DNA from: Geobacter sp.
GTDB taxonomy: Bacteria > Desulfobacterota > Desulfuromonadia > Geobacterales > DSM-12255
NCBI GenBank assembly: GCA_009684525.1
Contig: WKKR01000001.1
Span: forward strand, 558,001-622,000
Direction: 5' to 3'
Length of the DNA stretch: 64,000 nt
A program made the translations under genes and the position numbers. Below the pieces are notes generated by a model. That model had not been told where the DNA came from. It searched no databases and saw only the letters and a list, made by a program, of their open reading frames with translations. Below, one piece after another: positions 51,388-59,984 of the stretch (position 1 is its first letter; every line of letters starts with the position of its first letter).

Positions 51388-53541
51388 TCAATGGCGCCCC
51401 TCCAGTAAACCCTGCAGGCATGCCAGTAACTGCTGGGCGCGATACGGCTTGGCAATGGCGGCGCTAAACCCATAGTCTCCGTATGTAGCCATGACAGGAT
51501 CGTTCGAGTAGCCGCTCGACACGATCAGACGCGCCTGCGGATCAAGGGCAAGGATCTGCTTTGCCGCATCCTTGCCGCTCATGCCTCCGGGAATGGTGAG
51601 GTCCATGATCACCGCGGCATAGGGGGTGCCACGCTCCTGAGCAGTCCGATACCGGGTAATAGCATCTTCCCCGCTGCTGACCGTCTCGACGAGATAGCCG
51701 CCGCTCGTCAGCATCTCCGCGGCAAGCTCCCTGATGGTGGCATCGTCGTCCATGACAAGCAGCGAACAGCGCTCCGTTCTGATCGCTACCATCTCGGGCT
51801 GGCTGCTCTCCGGTAACGGTTGAACCATGCTGCTCGCCGGCAGATAGATGCAAAATGTCGTCCACTCCCCAAGGCTCGAACGAGCTTCGACATGGCCACC
51901 GTGCCGCTTGACGATGGAATAGACCGATGCGAGGCCCAATCCTGTGCCAGCCGGCTTGGTCGTAAAATAGGGGTCAAAAATCTTTTTCAGGTCTTCCGCT
52001 CTGATGCCGCACCCTTCATCGGTGAAGCAGATGCGCACATATTCGCCCGGAAGAAGCGCCATGCTGTTCCATTCGGCAAACGTAACGTTTTCTGCGCGCA
52101 CCGTCAGGGTTCCACCTCCGGGCATGGCCTGGATCGCATTGATGATAATATTGTTGCAAACTTGGCTAAGCTGCCCTTCGTCAGCCTCAACGGGATGGAT
52201 CTGATCTGGGAGATCCAGGACCGCCTTCACGTTCGACCCGCGCAAAACCAGTGAAACCGACTCGTTGACAATCTTTGCAACGGATACGGCCCTCTTCACC
52301 GGCTCTCCCCCCCTGGCAAAGGTGAGTAGCTGGTGGGCCAGCTCAGCCGCCCGCAGGGAGGCCTTTTCAGCTTCCGTCAACGCCTTGCGTGATTTATGCT
52401 CAGGATCGACTAGCATGCGGGCAATAGAGATATATCCCAGTATTCCGGTGAGGATGTTATTGAAATCATGGGCGATGCCGCCGGCAAGCACCCCGAGCGA
52501 CTCGATCTTCTGCGCTTTAAGCAGCTCATTCTGCAGATGCTCCCGCTCGGTGATGTCGGTCATGATGACCAGGGTCCGCTCCTGGATGAACTGGGTATTG
52601 ATGATCACCTGCCTGACTGATCCATCCTTGCAGGTTACACGTGCCTCAACGGGGCGCACCCTTGCACCGCATTTTTTGGCCTCGTCAATGGCACTTCGCC
52701 ACTCAGCAACAATCATCTGACGATAATCGGGATCGGGGTATGCCTGACTGAACCATTCCTCAACGGTTGGGATATCCCCAAGCGAATAACCGAATCGCTC
52801 AACAAAATGACGATTGAGATACTCGACCCTGCCGTCGGCGTTGGCCCAACTGACCCCCACCGGCATAAGCTCCATAAGCGTCTTGAGATTCTCCTCGCTT
52901 TCCCGCACCGCCAGCTCCGCACGCTTGCGCGAGGTGATATCCTGCGAGGTCCCGAACAGAAGCAATGCACCGGGGGCAGACCCTGCTTCACAACGCGACG
53001 ACTCGTGAACCCAGCGGATACCGCCGTTCTTCGTCACAATACGGAACTCGTCGGTCAGGGTCATGCCCGGACGCAATGTCATGAGATTGGCACTGACCCG
53101 TTGCAGATCATCGGAATGCACGAGCGGCAGCCAGCATCCCCGGGCAATGATTTCTTCCTGTGAATAGCCGCTGATCGCCTCCACTGCGCCCCCCATCCAG
53201 TGCACCCGATACGGCTCGCCTTCGTTGCGGGTACAGGAGTAGACATAATCCGAGGTCAACTGGGTAAAATTGCGGTAGAGCTCCTCACGTTCGCGCAACG
53301 ACTCTTCTGCACGTCGCAGCCTCTGCGCATAACGGGAAATGAGGAAATAGAGTAAAACCGCCGTCAGGATGATGAATAACAGCCCCTTGAACACGGCTAT
53401 GCGCGTCATGATATCCGTGCTCTGCACCATCCAGCCGAGAATGGAATCAGAAAGATAGATCCAGAGTGCGCCGAACAATGCATAGGTCGCAACGATCCGG
53501 ACTACTGCAAGGCGCTCTTTCCCGTTGTTTGAGGTATGCAT
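51388..53541 (-). CDS. Membrane-anchored hybrid histidine kinase with PAS domains
   Basis: A 717-residue kinase. Two N-terminal membrane helices (about 12-32 and 46-68) are followed by PAS/PAC domains (about 85-205 and 215-330), the kinase core with H-box GIAHDFNNILTGILGYIS and ATPase motifs TDEGCGIRAE and GTGLGLASVYSIV, then a C-terminal receiver (phosphoacceptor in AAVIMDLTIPGGMSG). No transcriptional output is fused. A TATAAT box on the minus strand lies at 53638-53643, about 100 nt upstream. No dedicated response regulator lies next to it. Confidence 0.93.
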   Translation of the reverse strand: MHTSNNGKERLAVVRIVATYALFGALWIYLSDSILGWMVQSTDIMTRIAVFKGLLFIILTAVLLYFLISRYAQRLRRAEESLREREELYRNFTQLTSDYVYSCTRNEGEPYRVHWMGGAVEAISGYSQEEIIARGCWLPLVHSDDLQRVSANLMTLRPGMTLTDEFRIVTKNGGIRWVHESSRCEAGSAPGALLLFGTSQDITSRKRAELAVRESEENLKTLMELMPVGVSWANADGRVEYLNRHFVERFGYSLGDIPTVEEWFSQAYPDPDYRQMIVAEWRSAIDEAKKCGARVRPVEARVTCKDGSVRQVIINTQFIQERTLVIMTDITEREHLQNELLKAQKIESLGVLAGGIAHDFNNILTGILGYISIARMLVDPEHKSRKALTEAEKASLRAAELAHQLLTFARGGEPVKRAVSVAKIVNESVSLVLRGSNVKAVLDLPDQIHPVEADEGQLSQVCNNIIINAIQAMPGGGTLTVRAENVTFAEWNSMALLPGEYVRICFTDEGCGIRAEDLKKIFDPYFTTKPAGTGLGLASVYSIVKRHGGHVEARSSLGEWTTFCIYLPASSMVQPLPESSQPEMVAIRTERCSLLVMDDDATIRELAAEMLTSGGYLVETVSSGEDAITRYRTAQERGTPYAAVIMDLTIPGGMSGKDAAKQILALDPQARLIVSSGYSNDPVMATYGDYGFSAAIAKPYRAQQLLACLQGLLEGRH

Positions 53542-53879
53542 GCGTGCACAGTCTCCGTCTGCAGCCGCTCAGGAACCGGCACCCGCCCTTCCGGCCGGTC
53601 GGTCCGGAGTAAACCAGTAACCAGTTTCATTACAATCATTATATATATTTGTATTTCGTCAACTCTGGGCAAAGATTTAGGTGGCCTGCTCCGGCAAAGA
53701 CAGCAGCGAGAATGCACAAAGCGGCTGAACCGCGTGAAGCGGCGACTACTGCCAAGCTACCTGTCGCTTACTTCCTGCCGCTCCGGAGAGAAATCTCTGG
53801 ACGCTCTTCCTGCCTTGCAGTATGATGCACCGCAGCGCAGATCCATGCGACGACTGCAGCCACACACGGGAGGGACGTT
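53542..53879. other. Intergenic region
   Basis: 338 nt without a supported gene. It holds an AT-rich tract with a minus-strand TATAAT (53638-53643) for the kinase gene. The plus half, leading to the small ORF at 53880, has no clear promoter. No repeat or RNA structure was recognised. Confidence 0.5.
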
Positions 53880-54143
53880 ATGTACGCTGAAGACGATTTG
53901 GGAGCCTCGGTTTTCAAAACCTGGAGCAATACACAGCGCCGCGACGAAATCGCCAAACTGGTCGAAGGCTATCGCAACGGCCTGCCGGTGGGAGTCCTCT
54001 GCAAGATGACGGAAACCATCGCCGGCAGCCGCAAACAGGCACGGAAACACCTCATGAAGATGATGACACCGGAAGAGCGCCAGGCCGCCATTGGCAAGGA
54101 GAGCGGCGGCATGCTGCTGCTGGTGCAGGAATTCCTCGCCTGA
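53880..54143 (+). CDS. Small hypothetical protein
   Basis: An 87-residue acidic-basic mixed protein starting MYAEDDLGASVFKTWSNTQRRDEIAKLVEGYRNG with GGGAGGGACGTT before the ATG. No family was recognised. It ends 22 nt before a bidirectional terminator shared with the selenoprotein gene. Confidence 0.7.
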   Translation: MYAEDDLGASVFKTWSNTQRRDEIAKLVEGYRNGLPVGVLCKMTETIAGSRKQARKHLMKMMTPEERQAAIGKESGGMLLLVQEFLA

Positions 54144-54164
54144 TCTTCTGCCCTGCCCCATGAA

Positions 54165-54189
54165 AAAAGCCCGCTCAGTGCGGGCTTTT
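54165..54189. terminator. Bidirectional terminator, with selenoprotein stop codon in its loop
   Basis: Arms AAAAGCCCGC (54165-54174) and GCGGGCTTTT (54180-54189) with a 5-nt loop and A/T runs on both sides. The minus-strand stop codon of the neighbouring glutaredoxin-like gene (54175-54177) lies within the loop. Confidence 0.88.
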
Positions 54190-54612
54190 CTGTTTGGGCG
54201 GCTGTTCCTTCAATTTCCCTGGCTGCCGCAGCTTTAAAAGGGCTCTTTTGATAGCCGGAATATCACAGCCATCCACGATCAACTCACCATTGTTGAAGAC
54301 GATTACGGGCACGATATCGCCATGCAACTGGTCGCGCCATTCCCGATATGCCTGCGGGTCGTGGCGGATATCCCGTTCGGTAAAGACAATCCGCTGCTCG
54401 GTGAAGTAACTCTTCACCCGGTCGCAGTAACTTCACCCCTCTCCCACGTAAAGTGTCACATACGGTTGCAGAGTGGCGACACTGCTGTTGTCGGCAGCAA
54501 TCACTTGGGGAGGCGAACCCTGCGTCGGCAAAGAGTAGCAACCTGCCGTAGAGCAGACGATGACGGCCAGGCCAATGAAACCCCGCCTGACAGGTCGGGA
54601 GGGAAAGGGCAC
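54175..54612 (-). CDS. Selenocysteine-containing glutaredoxin-like lipoprotein
   Basis: Read from GTG at 54612 (AAGGAG 7 nt upstream), the minus strand encodes a 145-residue protein if the in-frame TGA at 54433-54435 is read as selenocysteine, residue 60. The N-terminus is a lipoprotein signal (RRGFIGLAVIVCSTAGC). The redox motif is then GEG-Sec-SYC, an exact UXXC replacement for the glutaredoxin CXXC, after strand PYVTLYV. The rest fits the fold: DRVKSYFTEQRIVFTERDI, cis-Pro region GDIVPVIVFNN, ELIVDG. A bacterial SECIS-like hairpin follows the TGA. Without readthrough only a CXXC-less fragment from 54417 would remain. A nonsense mutation is the alternative, but the hairpin makes it less likely. 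Confidence 0.82.
54394..54427 (-). promoter_or_regulatory. Bacterial SECIS-like hairpin
   Basis: On the minus-strand RNA a 6-bp stem GGTGAA/TTCACC (54418-54400) carries a 7-nt loop GAGTTAC that begins with G; the loop starts 20 nt after the TGA. A lower helix CTGC/GCAG (54427-54424 with 54397-54394) extends it. Distance and loop G match known bacterial SECIS elements. Confidence 0.78.
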
Positions 54613-54682
54613 GACAGCACTCCTTGCGGGACTCGAATGGTTGTGGTTATGACGCTACGGGGGGTAATCGGCACTCATCACG

Positions 54683-54991
54683 TTACAGGAGCTGAACCTC
54701 GCTCACCCGCACGATCAGCACCTCCTGGCGAAAGCGGACAGCCAGTTCCTCGCGGTACCCGCGCCACCAGTCGCGGTCAAGGTGATGGGCCATCACCTCG
54801 TAGATCACGATATCGTCGTGGACCATGGCATTGTCCCTCTCCTTCCACAATCCCACAGCCGGCGAACGGACATAGCTGGTCAAACCGCCGAAGCGTTCGG
54901 TCAACTCGGTGCGCACCCGGTTGAATTCCCATTGCGGAAACGGCTCACCAGTATTGTCGTAGAGTGGCAAGAGGATCTGGACGAGGTACAT
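54683..54991 (-). CDS. Conserved-looking hypothetical protein
   Basis: A 102-residue cytoplasmic protein: MYLVQILLPLYDNTGEPFPQWEFNRVRTELTERFGGLTSY...WKERDNAMVHDDIVIYEVMAHHLDRDWWRGYREELAVRFRQE. It resembles a widespread proteobacterial family of unknown function (alpha-beta fold with RFGG and WW motifs); that is from memory. A GGAGGG ribosome site lies 6 nt upstream of 54991. It is 70 nt upstream of the selenoprotein gene on the same strand, so the two may be co-transcribed. Confidence 0.78.
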   Translation of the reverse strand: MYLVQILLPLYDNTGEPFPQWEFNRVRTELTERFGGLTSYVRSPAVGLWKERDNAMVHDDIVIYEVMAHHLDRDWWRGYREELAVRFRQEVLIVRVSEVQLL

Positions 54992-55073
54992 GGCATTCCC
55001 TCCGTAACGTGCGGTCTTCGCAGAACAGTGTACCGCAGATTAGCCACCGGAAAAGGCCTCCAGCCGGGATTCC

Positions 55074-56216
55074 TCACTGGTACTGGATATATATCGGCTT
55101 CGGATGCAGTCTGAGCAGGTCCTGGGGGGACATCAGCGGATCCCCCTTTTTCGTGTCGTTATGGTAAAAAAGTTTGAATCCGGTGTACTGCACCGGTTCA
55201 GACACAATATAGGCCTTGTAGGAATCGCGTTTCAACCAGGGTGCACCCCACCCGTCCATGTGCATGACGATTTGCACTTCTGGACGCAGGACGATTTTGC
55301 GCGCATTGGTAACGCCGTTGCGGGTGAACCGGTGCACCGTGAATACCTTGGGTGGAAGGTTGTATCGTTTCACCAAGTCGCTGAGATATGACGAGGCATA
55401 GTTGATATCCGCCGCATCGTAAGAGCCGATCTTGGTTCCCGGCTTTTTGCCGCTCCTTATCAGATTGAACTCCGGATCGATCCCCAGGTGGACATCGGGA
55501 TTTTTCAGGATCCATTCAAACCGGGGCAGCAGGGTGCGGATATCGTCATGGCCGGTCTGAATGTCGATGAACAGCAGGGCATTTGCCTCCTTGGCCCAGC
55601 CGTAAACCTGGTTGACGATGGCATCGGGCATCACCATCCGGTACTTGCCCGCCTTTCCCGGGTCTCCCTGGGCAACCACCGCAATCAGGTGCAAGGCCGG
55701 CTGCACCGGTCTGGAAGGGTCGGCCTTCTCCCATTTGGCGACTTCTTTCTTCAACCGAGCCAGCATCTCGTCCTTGGGGAATTCACCCAAGGCACCCATC
55801 CGCTTGGACTGGGGGTTGCCATAATAGGCAACGATCCGCTTCCCTGGCAGGATCGATCCAGGCAGGAGCGCCGGGGTCTTCACCGGCCAGCCCTGTCGTT
55901 TGGCAAATTCGGGGTCTTCCCCCGCAAGATATTTGGACTTCGGCGCCGTTATCTCGGCCCGCGGCTCACTCTTGATCTCCTCCCGAGGTACGGAGTGCAT
56001 GGCAGAAGAAACGGGTTTCTGTACCGGGACGGCTGCTGCCGCCGATGAAGACACGACAAAGGAAGCAGGCGGCGCAGGAGGATGGAGGTCTTTCTGCTCC
56101 GTCGTTCCGGACGGTTGGTTACCAGGTTTTTCATTGGAACAACCGGGAAGGATCAGGAAAACGCACAACAGAGGTGCTGCCAGCCGGGGGAGCAGGGAGA
56201 AATATGGGGGGGTCAC
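55074..56216 (-). CDS. Uncharacterised lipoprotein, possible TIM-barrel-like domain
   Basis: A 380-residue predicted lipoprotein with GTG start at 56216 (AGGAG 6 nt upstream), signal peptide ending LILPGC, and a low-complexity linker (about 27-105). The globular part includes RIVAYYGNPQSKRMG, LHLIAVVAQGDPG, LLFIDIQTGHDDI, DVHLGIDPEFNL and PKVFTVHRF, an alternating strand pattern with acidic residues after strands that would suit a glycoside-hydrolase-like barrel. This is inference from the pattern only; no family was recognised with confidence. Confidence 0.75.
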   Translation of the reverse strand: MTPPYFSLLPRLAAPLLCVFLILPGCSNEKPGNQPSGTTEQKDLHPPAPPASFVVSSSAAAAVPVQKPVSSAMHSVPREEIKSEPRAEITAPKSKYLAGEDPEFAKRQGWPVKTPALLPGSILPGKRIVAYYGNPQSKRMGALGEFPKDEMLARLKKEVAKWEKADPSRPVQPALHLIAVVAQGDPGKAGKYRMVMPDAIVNQVYGWAKEANALLFIDIQTGHDDIRTLLPRFEWILKNPDVHLGIDPEFNLIRSGKKPGTKIGSYDAADINYASSYLSDLVKRYNLPPKVFTVHRFTRNGVTNARKIVLRPEVQIVMHMDGWGAPWLKRDSYKAYIVSEPVQYTGFKLFYHNDTKKGDPLMSPQDLLRLHPKPIYIQYQ

Positions 56217-56279
56217 GGGTTACTCCTGGAATATGACTGTATGCGAAACCGCCTGGTTTCCGTTTGCCGGACACACAAA

Positions 56280-56305
56280 AACCACAGGAGCTCCCCCCTG
56301 TGGTT
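56280..56305 (-). terminator. Terminator-like hairpin in the leader of the lipoprotein gene
   Basis: Nine-base perfect arms AACCACAGG (56280-56288) and CCTGTGGTT (56297-56305); on the minus strand a short T-run follows. It lies 63 nt upstream of the lipoprotein start codon with no minus-strand gene directly before it, so it could attenuate that gene's transcript. Confidence 0.5.
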
Positions 56306-56493
56306 GACAGGCAGGGATTATATATCACTTCGCCGCCTTCCCGGCAATGGATAAAATTGTGTCAAATTATCTTGCAGCCCACGGGTCCATCCGGCAAAAT
56401 ACCCATAGCCGGCCAGCTCGAACCGCCACTGCGTCGTGAAATACCTCGTTCAAACCCCTCATCCCTACAGCAACCGGATTACGGAGACCTCTT

Positions 56494-56676
56494 ATGTTTG
56501 AAAATCAATACAACGATGAGATGGAATCGGAAGTGCGACGCCTCGAAGCCCAACAACGGGCCGTTGCCGTTGGCCACCCCGAATGGGTCAATGCCTGTGC
56601 GTCCTGCGGCTGCCGATTGTCCACGGTGGAACCTGCCATGTGTCAACACTGTGCCACTGGCAGGACCCGCCCCTGA
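56494..56676 (+). CDS. Small zinc-ribbon-like protein
   Basis: A 60-residue protein with CASCGC and CQHC motifs (about residues 35-40 and 51-54) spaced like a short zinc ribbon, and a GGAGACC ribosome site. No family was recognised. It is monocistronic. Confidence 0.6.
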   Translation: MFENQYNDEMESEVRRLEAQQRAVAVGHPEWVNACASCGCRLSTVEPAMCQHCATGRTRP

Positions 56677-56831
56677 TCCTCCTGGAAACGGCCAAGAAAG
56701 CTGGGGCATTCCCTCAGCTCATGTCCTTCCCCCTGCACTCCATCGCATTGCACTCTTCATGATAACGCACTTCAAACCGCATCCCCTGGCCATCAATGCA
56801 TGATATACTATATTCAGAGAAGGTGATGTAT

Positions 56832-57206
56832 ATGCGTCTGGACAATGACACTATAGAATGGCTCCCTGTGCGGACGGAGAAGAGGAAAGACAGCAGATTC
56901 CCCATGGTAGCAGAAAGAAACCTGGTATCCACCTCACATACGATAGACCTGACCGTCTCCACGTATGGCAAAATGGCCGAACCCTCAGAGGGAAGGGATC
57001 CACAAAGAACCTATGACACGGCAGCGACTGCCGTGTACGATATCGTCTGCACCTGCAGTGTAACGTCCTGCGCCGGGAACATGACTGTTACGGGAAACTC
57101 GTGCACAACCGGTGCTCATCCGGAGAGAGTGGAATTCAAGGAATTCATCAGGTTCATCAGGCTCTCCCATGATGAACATGGTTTCCTGTTCGACACCTAT
57201 GCGTGA
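56832..57206 (+). CDS. Weakly supported ORF
   Basis: A 124-residue open frame starting MRLDNDTIEWLPVRTEKRKDSRFPM with AAGGTGAT upstream. The first segment faintly recalls the RR/K-D-S-R-F start of PilZ domains, but the rest is Thr/Ser-rich and lacks family features. Coding status is doubtful. Confidence 0.25.
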   Translation: MRLDNDTIEWLPVRTEKRKDSRFPMVAERNLVSTSHTIDLTVSTYGKMAEPSEGRDPQRTYDTAATAVYDIVCTCSVTSCAGNMTVTGNSCTTGAHPERVEFKEFIRFIRLSHDEHGFLFDTYA

Positions 57207-57357
57207 CCCGTTATCGCGAGGGGTTTGACTCATTCCTGCCGACATCAAGGGTAAGCTGGATACGGCAGCAGCGGGATGGGTGGCTTTTCCATGCCGGAAC
57301 CGGCAAAAAAACGAAATCGCGTGCAGTTGTCGATACAGGGGAGACGCTATACCGACG

Positions 57358-58317
57358 TTACCCTTTCTGGGTATCGACAATGGCGCGGAACTGCTCGAAC
57401 AACTCCTTCTTGAAACTCCTTCCCGATTCGCTTTCCATGATCCGCAGGGCTTCTTCATAGGAGGAGGCCTTCCGGTACGGGCGGTCCGAGATCAGTGCGC
57501 AATAGATGTCGCAAATCCCCGCCACCTGGGCGGAACGCGAAATGGAATCCCCCCTTAACCTGCTGGGATATCCCGAACCATCCCACTTTTCGTGATGATG
57601 CCTGACGATGGCCAGTGAGACCTCGCTGAAAACGCCATGCTTTCTCAAAAAATCGTAGCCACGCTGGGCATGGGTCTTTACCGTCGAGTACTCGATATTG
57701 GAGAGAGCCTCCGGCTTGTCCAGGATATCGCTGGAGATGAAAGTCATCCCCAGGTCATGGAGAATCGCCCCTACCCCGACGTCAAGCATCTCGTCATGGC
57801 TAATATTGAAGATTTTCTCATGCACCAGCATGGTGACGGCCGCTACCTTGACTGAATGGGAGAGGATGTAGAGCCCGCTAGAAGCCACATCCTTCATGAC
57901 CTCCAACAGGCAGTTGGTCGAGACGATATGCCGCATCAGGTTGCCGACGAGGCTCCTGCAGCGTTCCAGGTTGTCGGATACGGTCTGGGGAGATTCGAGC
58001 ATCTCTGCGACAAAATCCATGGAGGTCTGGTAGAGGATCAGGTTCTTGGTCCGCTCGGAGATCTCCTTGTTGTCCAGAAATGCGGACAGGTTTTTTTCCA
58101 GATAGCCGGTCACAGCCTGCGCATCGCCCACCTGAATAAAGAGGTATTTCGTGCCGATCCGCTCCAGTCGCTGCTGATCCACGTCGGTAAACGGTCGCTC
58201 GCCTGTTTTGTAGAGCACGTAATTTCCCGCACTTCCCCGTGTGTATAGGGCAATGATGGGAAAAACACCGGGAAAGATGCATTCCACCGGTATCGACTTA
58301 TAATCCGCTTCTGACAT
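57358..58317 (-). CDS. HD-GYP domain cyclic-di-GMP phosphodiesterase
   Basis: A 319-residue protein with an N-terminal region (MSEADYKSIPVECIFPG..., about 1-110) and a C-terminal HD-GYP domain: GAILHDLGMTFI holds the HD pair and HHEKWDGSGYPSRLRG is the full HHE-X-X-DGXGYP signature. All metal-binding residues visible are kept, so it should hydrolyse cyclic-di-GMP or a related dinucleotide. ATG at 58317 is preferred to an earlier in-frame start at 58380, which lacks a family N-terminus. It is monocistronic. Confidence 0.9.
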   Translation of the reverse strand: MSEADYKSIPVECIFPGVFPIIALYTRGSAGNYVLYKTGERPFTDVDQQRLERIGTKYLFIQVGDAQAVTGYLEKNLSAFLDNKEISERTKNLILYQTSMDFVAEMLESPQTVSDNLERCRSLVGNLMRHIVSTNCLLEVMKDVASSGLYILSHSVKVAAVTMLVHEKIFNISHDEMLDVGVGAILHDLGMTFISSDILDKPEALSNIEYSTVKTHAQRGYDFLRKHGVFSEVSLAIVRHHHEKWDGSGYPSRLRGDSISRSAQVAGICDIYCALISDRPYRKASSYEEALRIMESESGRSFKKELFEQFRAIVDTQKG

Positions 58318-58517
58318 AACTCTTCGTCCCGCTCGGTCGCTCAGGTTCCGGAGGAACCATAGCATGCGTCGTGCCGGCACACTGTGTTCTGGGTCACGCA
58401 GCCCGTCGCCGAGACAGGCTTGGTCGTTGTTGCTCTAGCGTGAACGAGCAAAAGAAATGGCCCGTCATCCAGGCCAATGCTCTCGTATTACATGGTCATA
58501 TGTGTAATGGATTCTTT

Positions 58518-58730
58518 TCAGCTGAGATTGTCATAGTCTCCGGAGACATGGGGGAAGCCCTGCTGCCGTACCATGTGCTCCAGGTTGTCGATCTTGCCGC
58601 AGCTGGCGCAAAGATACTTATCGCCCAGCGTTGAGTAGTCGTCGTGCCTGCACTCGCCGCTCCAGGTCCTGATGTCGCAGTGACCTTCCGTGGAGCGGTA
58701 AAGATCGGTTCTCAATTCCGTGCCTTTCAT
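58518..58730 (-). CDS. Small hypothetical protein with CXXC motif
   Basis: A 70-residue product starting MKGTELRTDLYRSTEGHCDIRTW (GGGGTGA 7 nt upstream of 58730). It contains KYLCASCGKIDNLEHM, a CXXC pair, and further single Cys residues, so it may bind zinc. No family was recognised. Confidence 0.55.
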   Translation of the reverse strand: MKGTELRTDLYRSTEGHCDIRTWSGECRHDDYSTLGDKYLCASCGKIDNLEHMVRQQGFPHVSGDYDNLS

Positions 58731-58886
58731 GACAGTCACCCCTTTCATGTTTTCATTATAGCATGGGGTGGAGGTTGAAAGACCCTTCATTTATGGCCGC
58801 CGTCAACGGCAAGGAGTGGATCAGGGATCTCGGTCGACCCGGATTGATCGGCAGATCGTCTCATGCGGGCGGAGCTTCGACTCAGA

Positions 58887-59930
58887 CTAGGGGAAAACGT
58901 ACGACAGTAGAATCGACCCGTAATCCTCTCTCCGCTTTTGCCCGTAGAATTCCTCTCCCAGCATCACATACGAGAACGACGCCTGGAACCGTCTCGTCCA
59001 GAGCGTTGCGCCGAACTCAGCCGCTGGCAGGAAGATACGCTTGTCCACGTTTGGGCTTCTGGCAAGGGTGTTGCCGTCAAGGGTAATGTTCCAGGCAACC
59101 AGGCTTGCACAGCCGCCGGCAAACGCATAGATCCCCCAGTCATGGGAAGGGTTGCTGCCGGTGGCGACTGGCAGGGTGCCGATACCGCGCAACACCGTGG
59201 TTCCGAAGTCATCCGGCAGCCAGTAGCCGACGCGCAGCTGGAGTTCTGCCTGTGCCTCGGTCAGAAAGTTGCCCAGAGCCGCTCCTGCCACGGGGATCAT
59301 CTCCACCCCGATGGCCGCAGCACGTGGCGTAAAAGAGAATCGGTGGCGATATTCGTAGTGCAGGTTGACGATCGGCTCGTTCTTGATCTGGGAGTCCCAT
59401 CCCTGAGGCATCCTGTAGAGGAGCGCCCTGTGAGCGACCTTCTGGAGGGCTTCACCCATGGAAGCCGGCCCCACAACGCCGACCGCAAGTTTGAAGCCGT
59501 GCAGGCTTTCGTTGCGCTGGAGAAAGGTTGTTGTGCCGAGATAGAGAAACCCCGCGTAAGGGCGGTCGGCAGGGTCAGGCACCGTACTCGACGTATCGGT
59601 GGGTGTAAAGAGAAGCTGACCAAGATCAAAGGAGCTGTACCTGCTCCCCTCGACTTCTCCCATGACATCCCAAACACCGCCGATGATGCCTCTGCCCGGA
59701 TAGGTCAACGCCAGAGCAACGCCATTGGTATAATTTTCGTCGGTGTTGCCAAAGGTATCGTTCTCCCAGCGAAAGGAAAAGGCACTCGGGCTTTGCCTTG
59801 ACGGAAGCTCATCCGCATGCAGCGACACCGGAGCAATGCCTGCCAGAAGAACCACGGCCGCCAGGAAGCGGATACAACACCGCAACCATAAGCTCCGTTT
59901 GGGTATACAGCAGGTCAAAACAGTTTGCAT
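58887..59930 (-). CDS. LpxR family (DUF2219) lipid A deacylase-like outer-membrane protein
   Basis: A 347-residue protein with signal peptide (about 1-39, cleaved near LHADE) and an outer-membrane beta-barrel of the LpxR/DUF2219 family. The hallmark WENDTFGNTDENYTNGVALAL includes the conserved Asn/Asp/Thr residues near the LpxR active site. LpxR removes the 3'-acyloxyacyl chain from lipid A. Whether activity is kept cannot be judged from sequence. It is monocistronic on the minus strand. Confidence 0.87.
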   Translation of the reverse strand: MQTVLTCCIPKRSLWLRCCIRFLAAVVLLAGIAPVSLHADELPSRQSPSAFSFRWENDTFGNTDENYTNGVALALTYPGRGIIGGVWDVMGEVEGSRYSSFDLGQLLFTPTDTSSTVPDPADRPYAGFLYLGTTTFLQRNESLHGFKLAVGVVGPASMGEALQKVAHRALLYRMPQGWDSQIKNEPIVNLHYEYRHRFSFTPRAAAIGVEMIPVAGAALGNFLTEAQAELQLRVGYWLPDDFGTTVLRGIGTLPVATGSNPSHDWGIYAFAGGCASLVAWNITLDGNTLARSPNVDKRIFLPAAEFGATLWTRRFQASFSYVMLGEEFYGQKRREDYGSILLSYVFP

Positions 59931-59984
59931 ATGCCGATTCTCCGAAACGATATGGCTTTCCGCGCAAGATACCAGGGTACCTGA

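Noticed and set aside
54417-54612. Reading the glutaredoxin-like gene as a pseudogene or starting it at 54417
   Set aside because: A start at 54417 lacks the redox motif and has no ribosome site. The TGA sits at the first active-site Cys and is followed by a correctly placed SECIS-like hairpin, and the upstream frame has signal peptide, lipobox and ribosome site.
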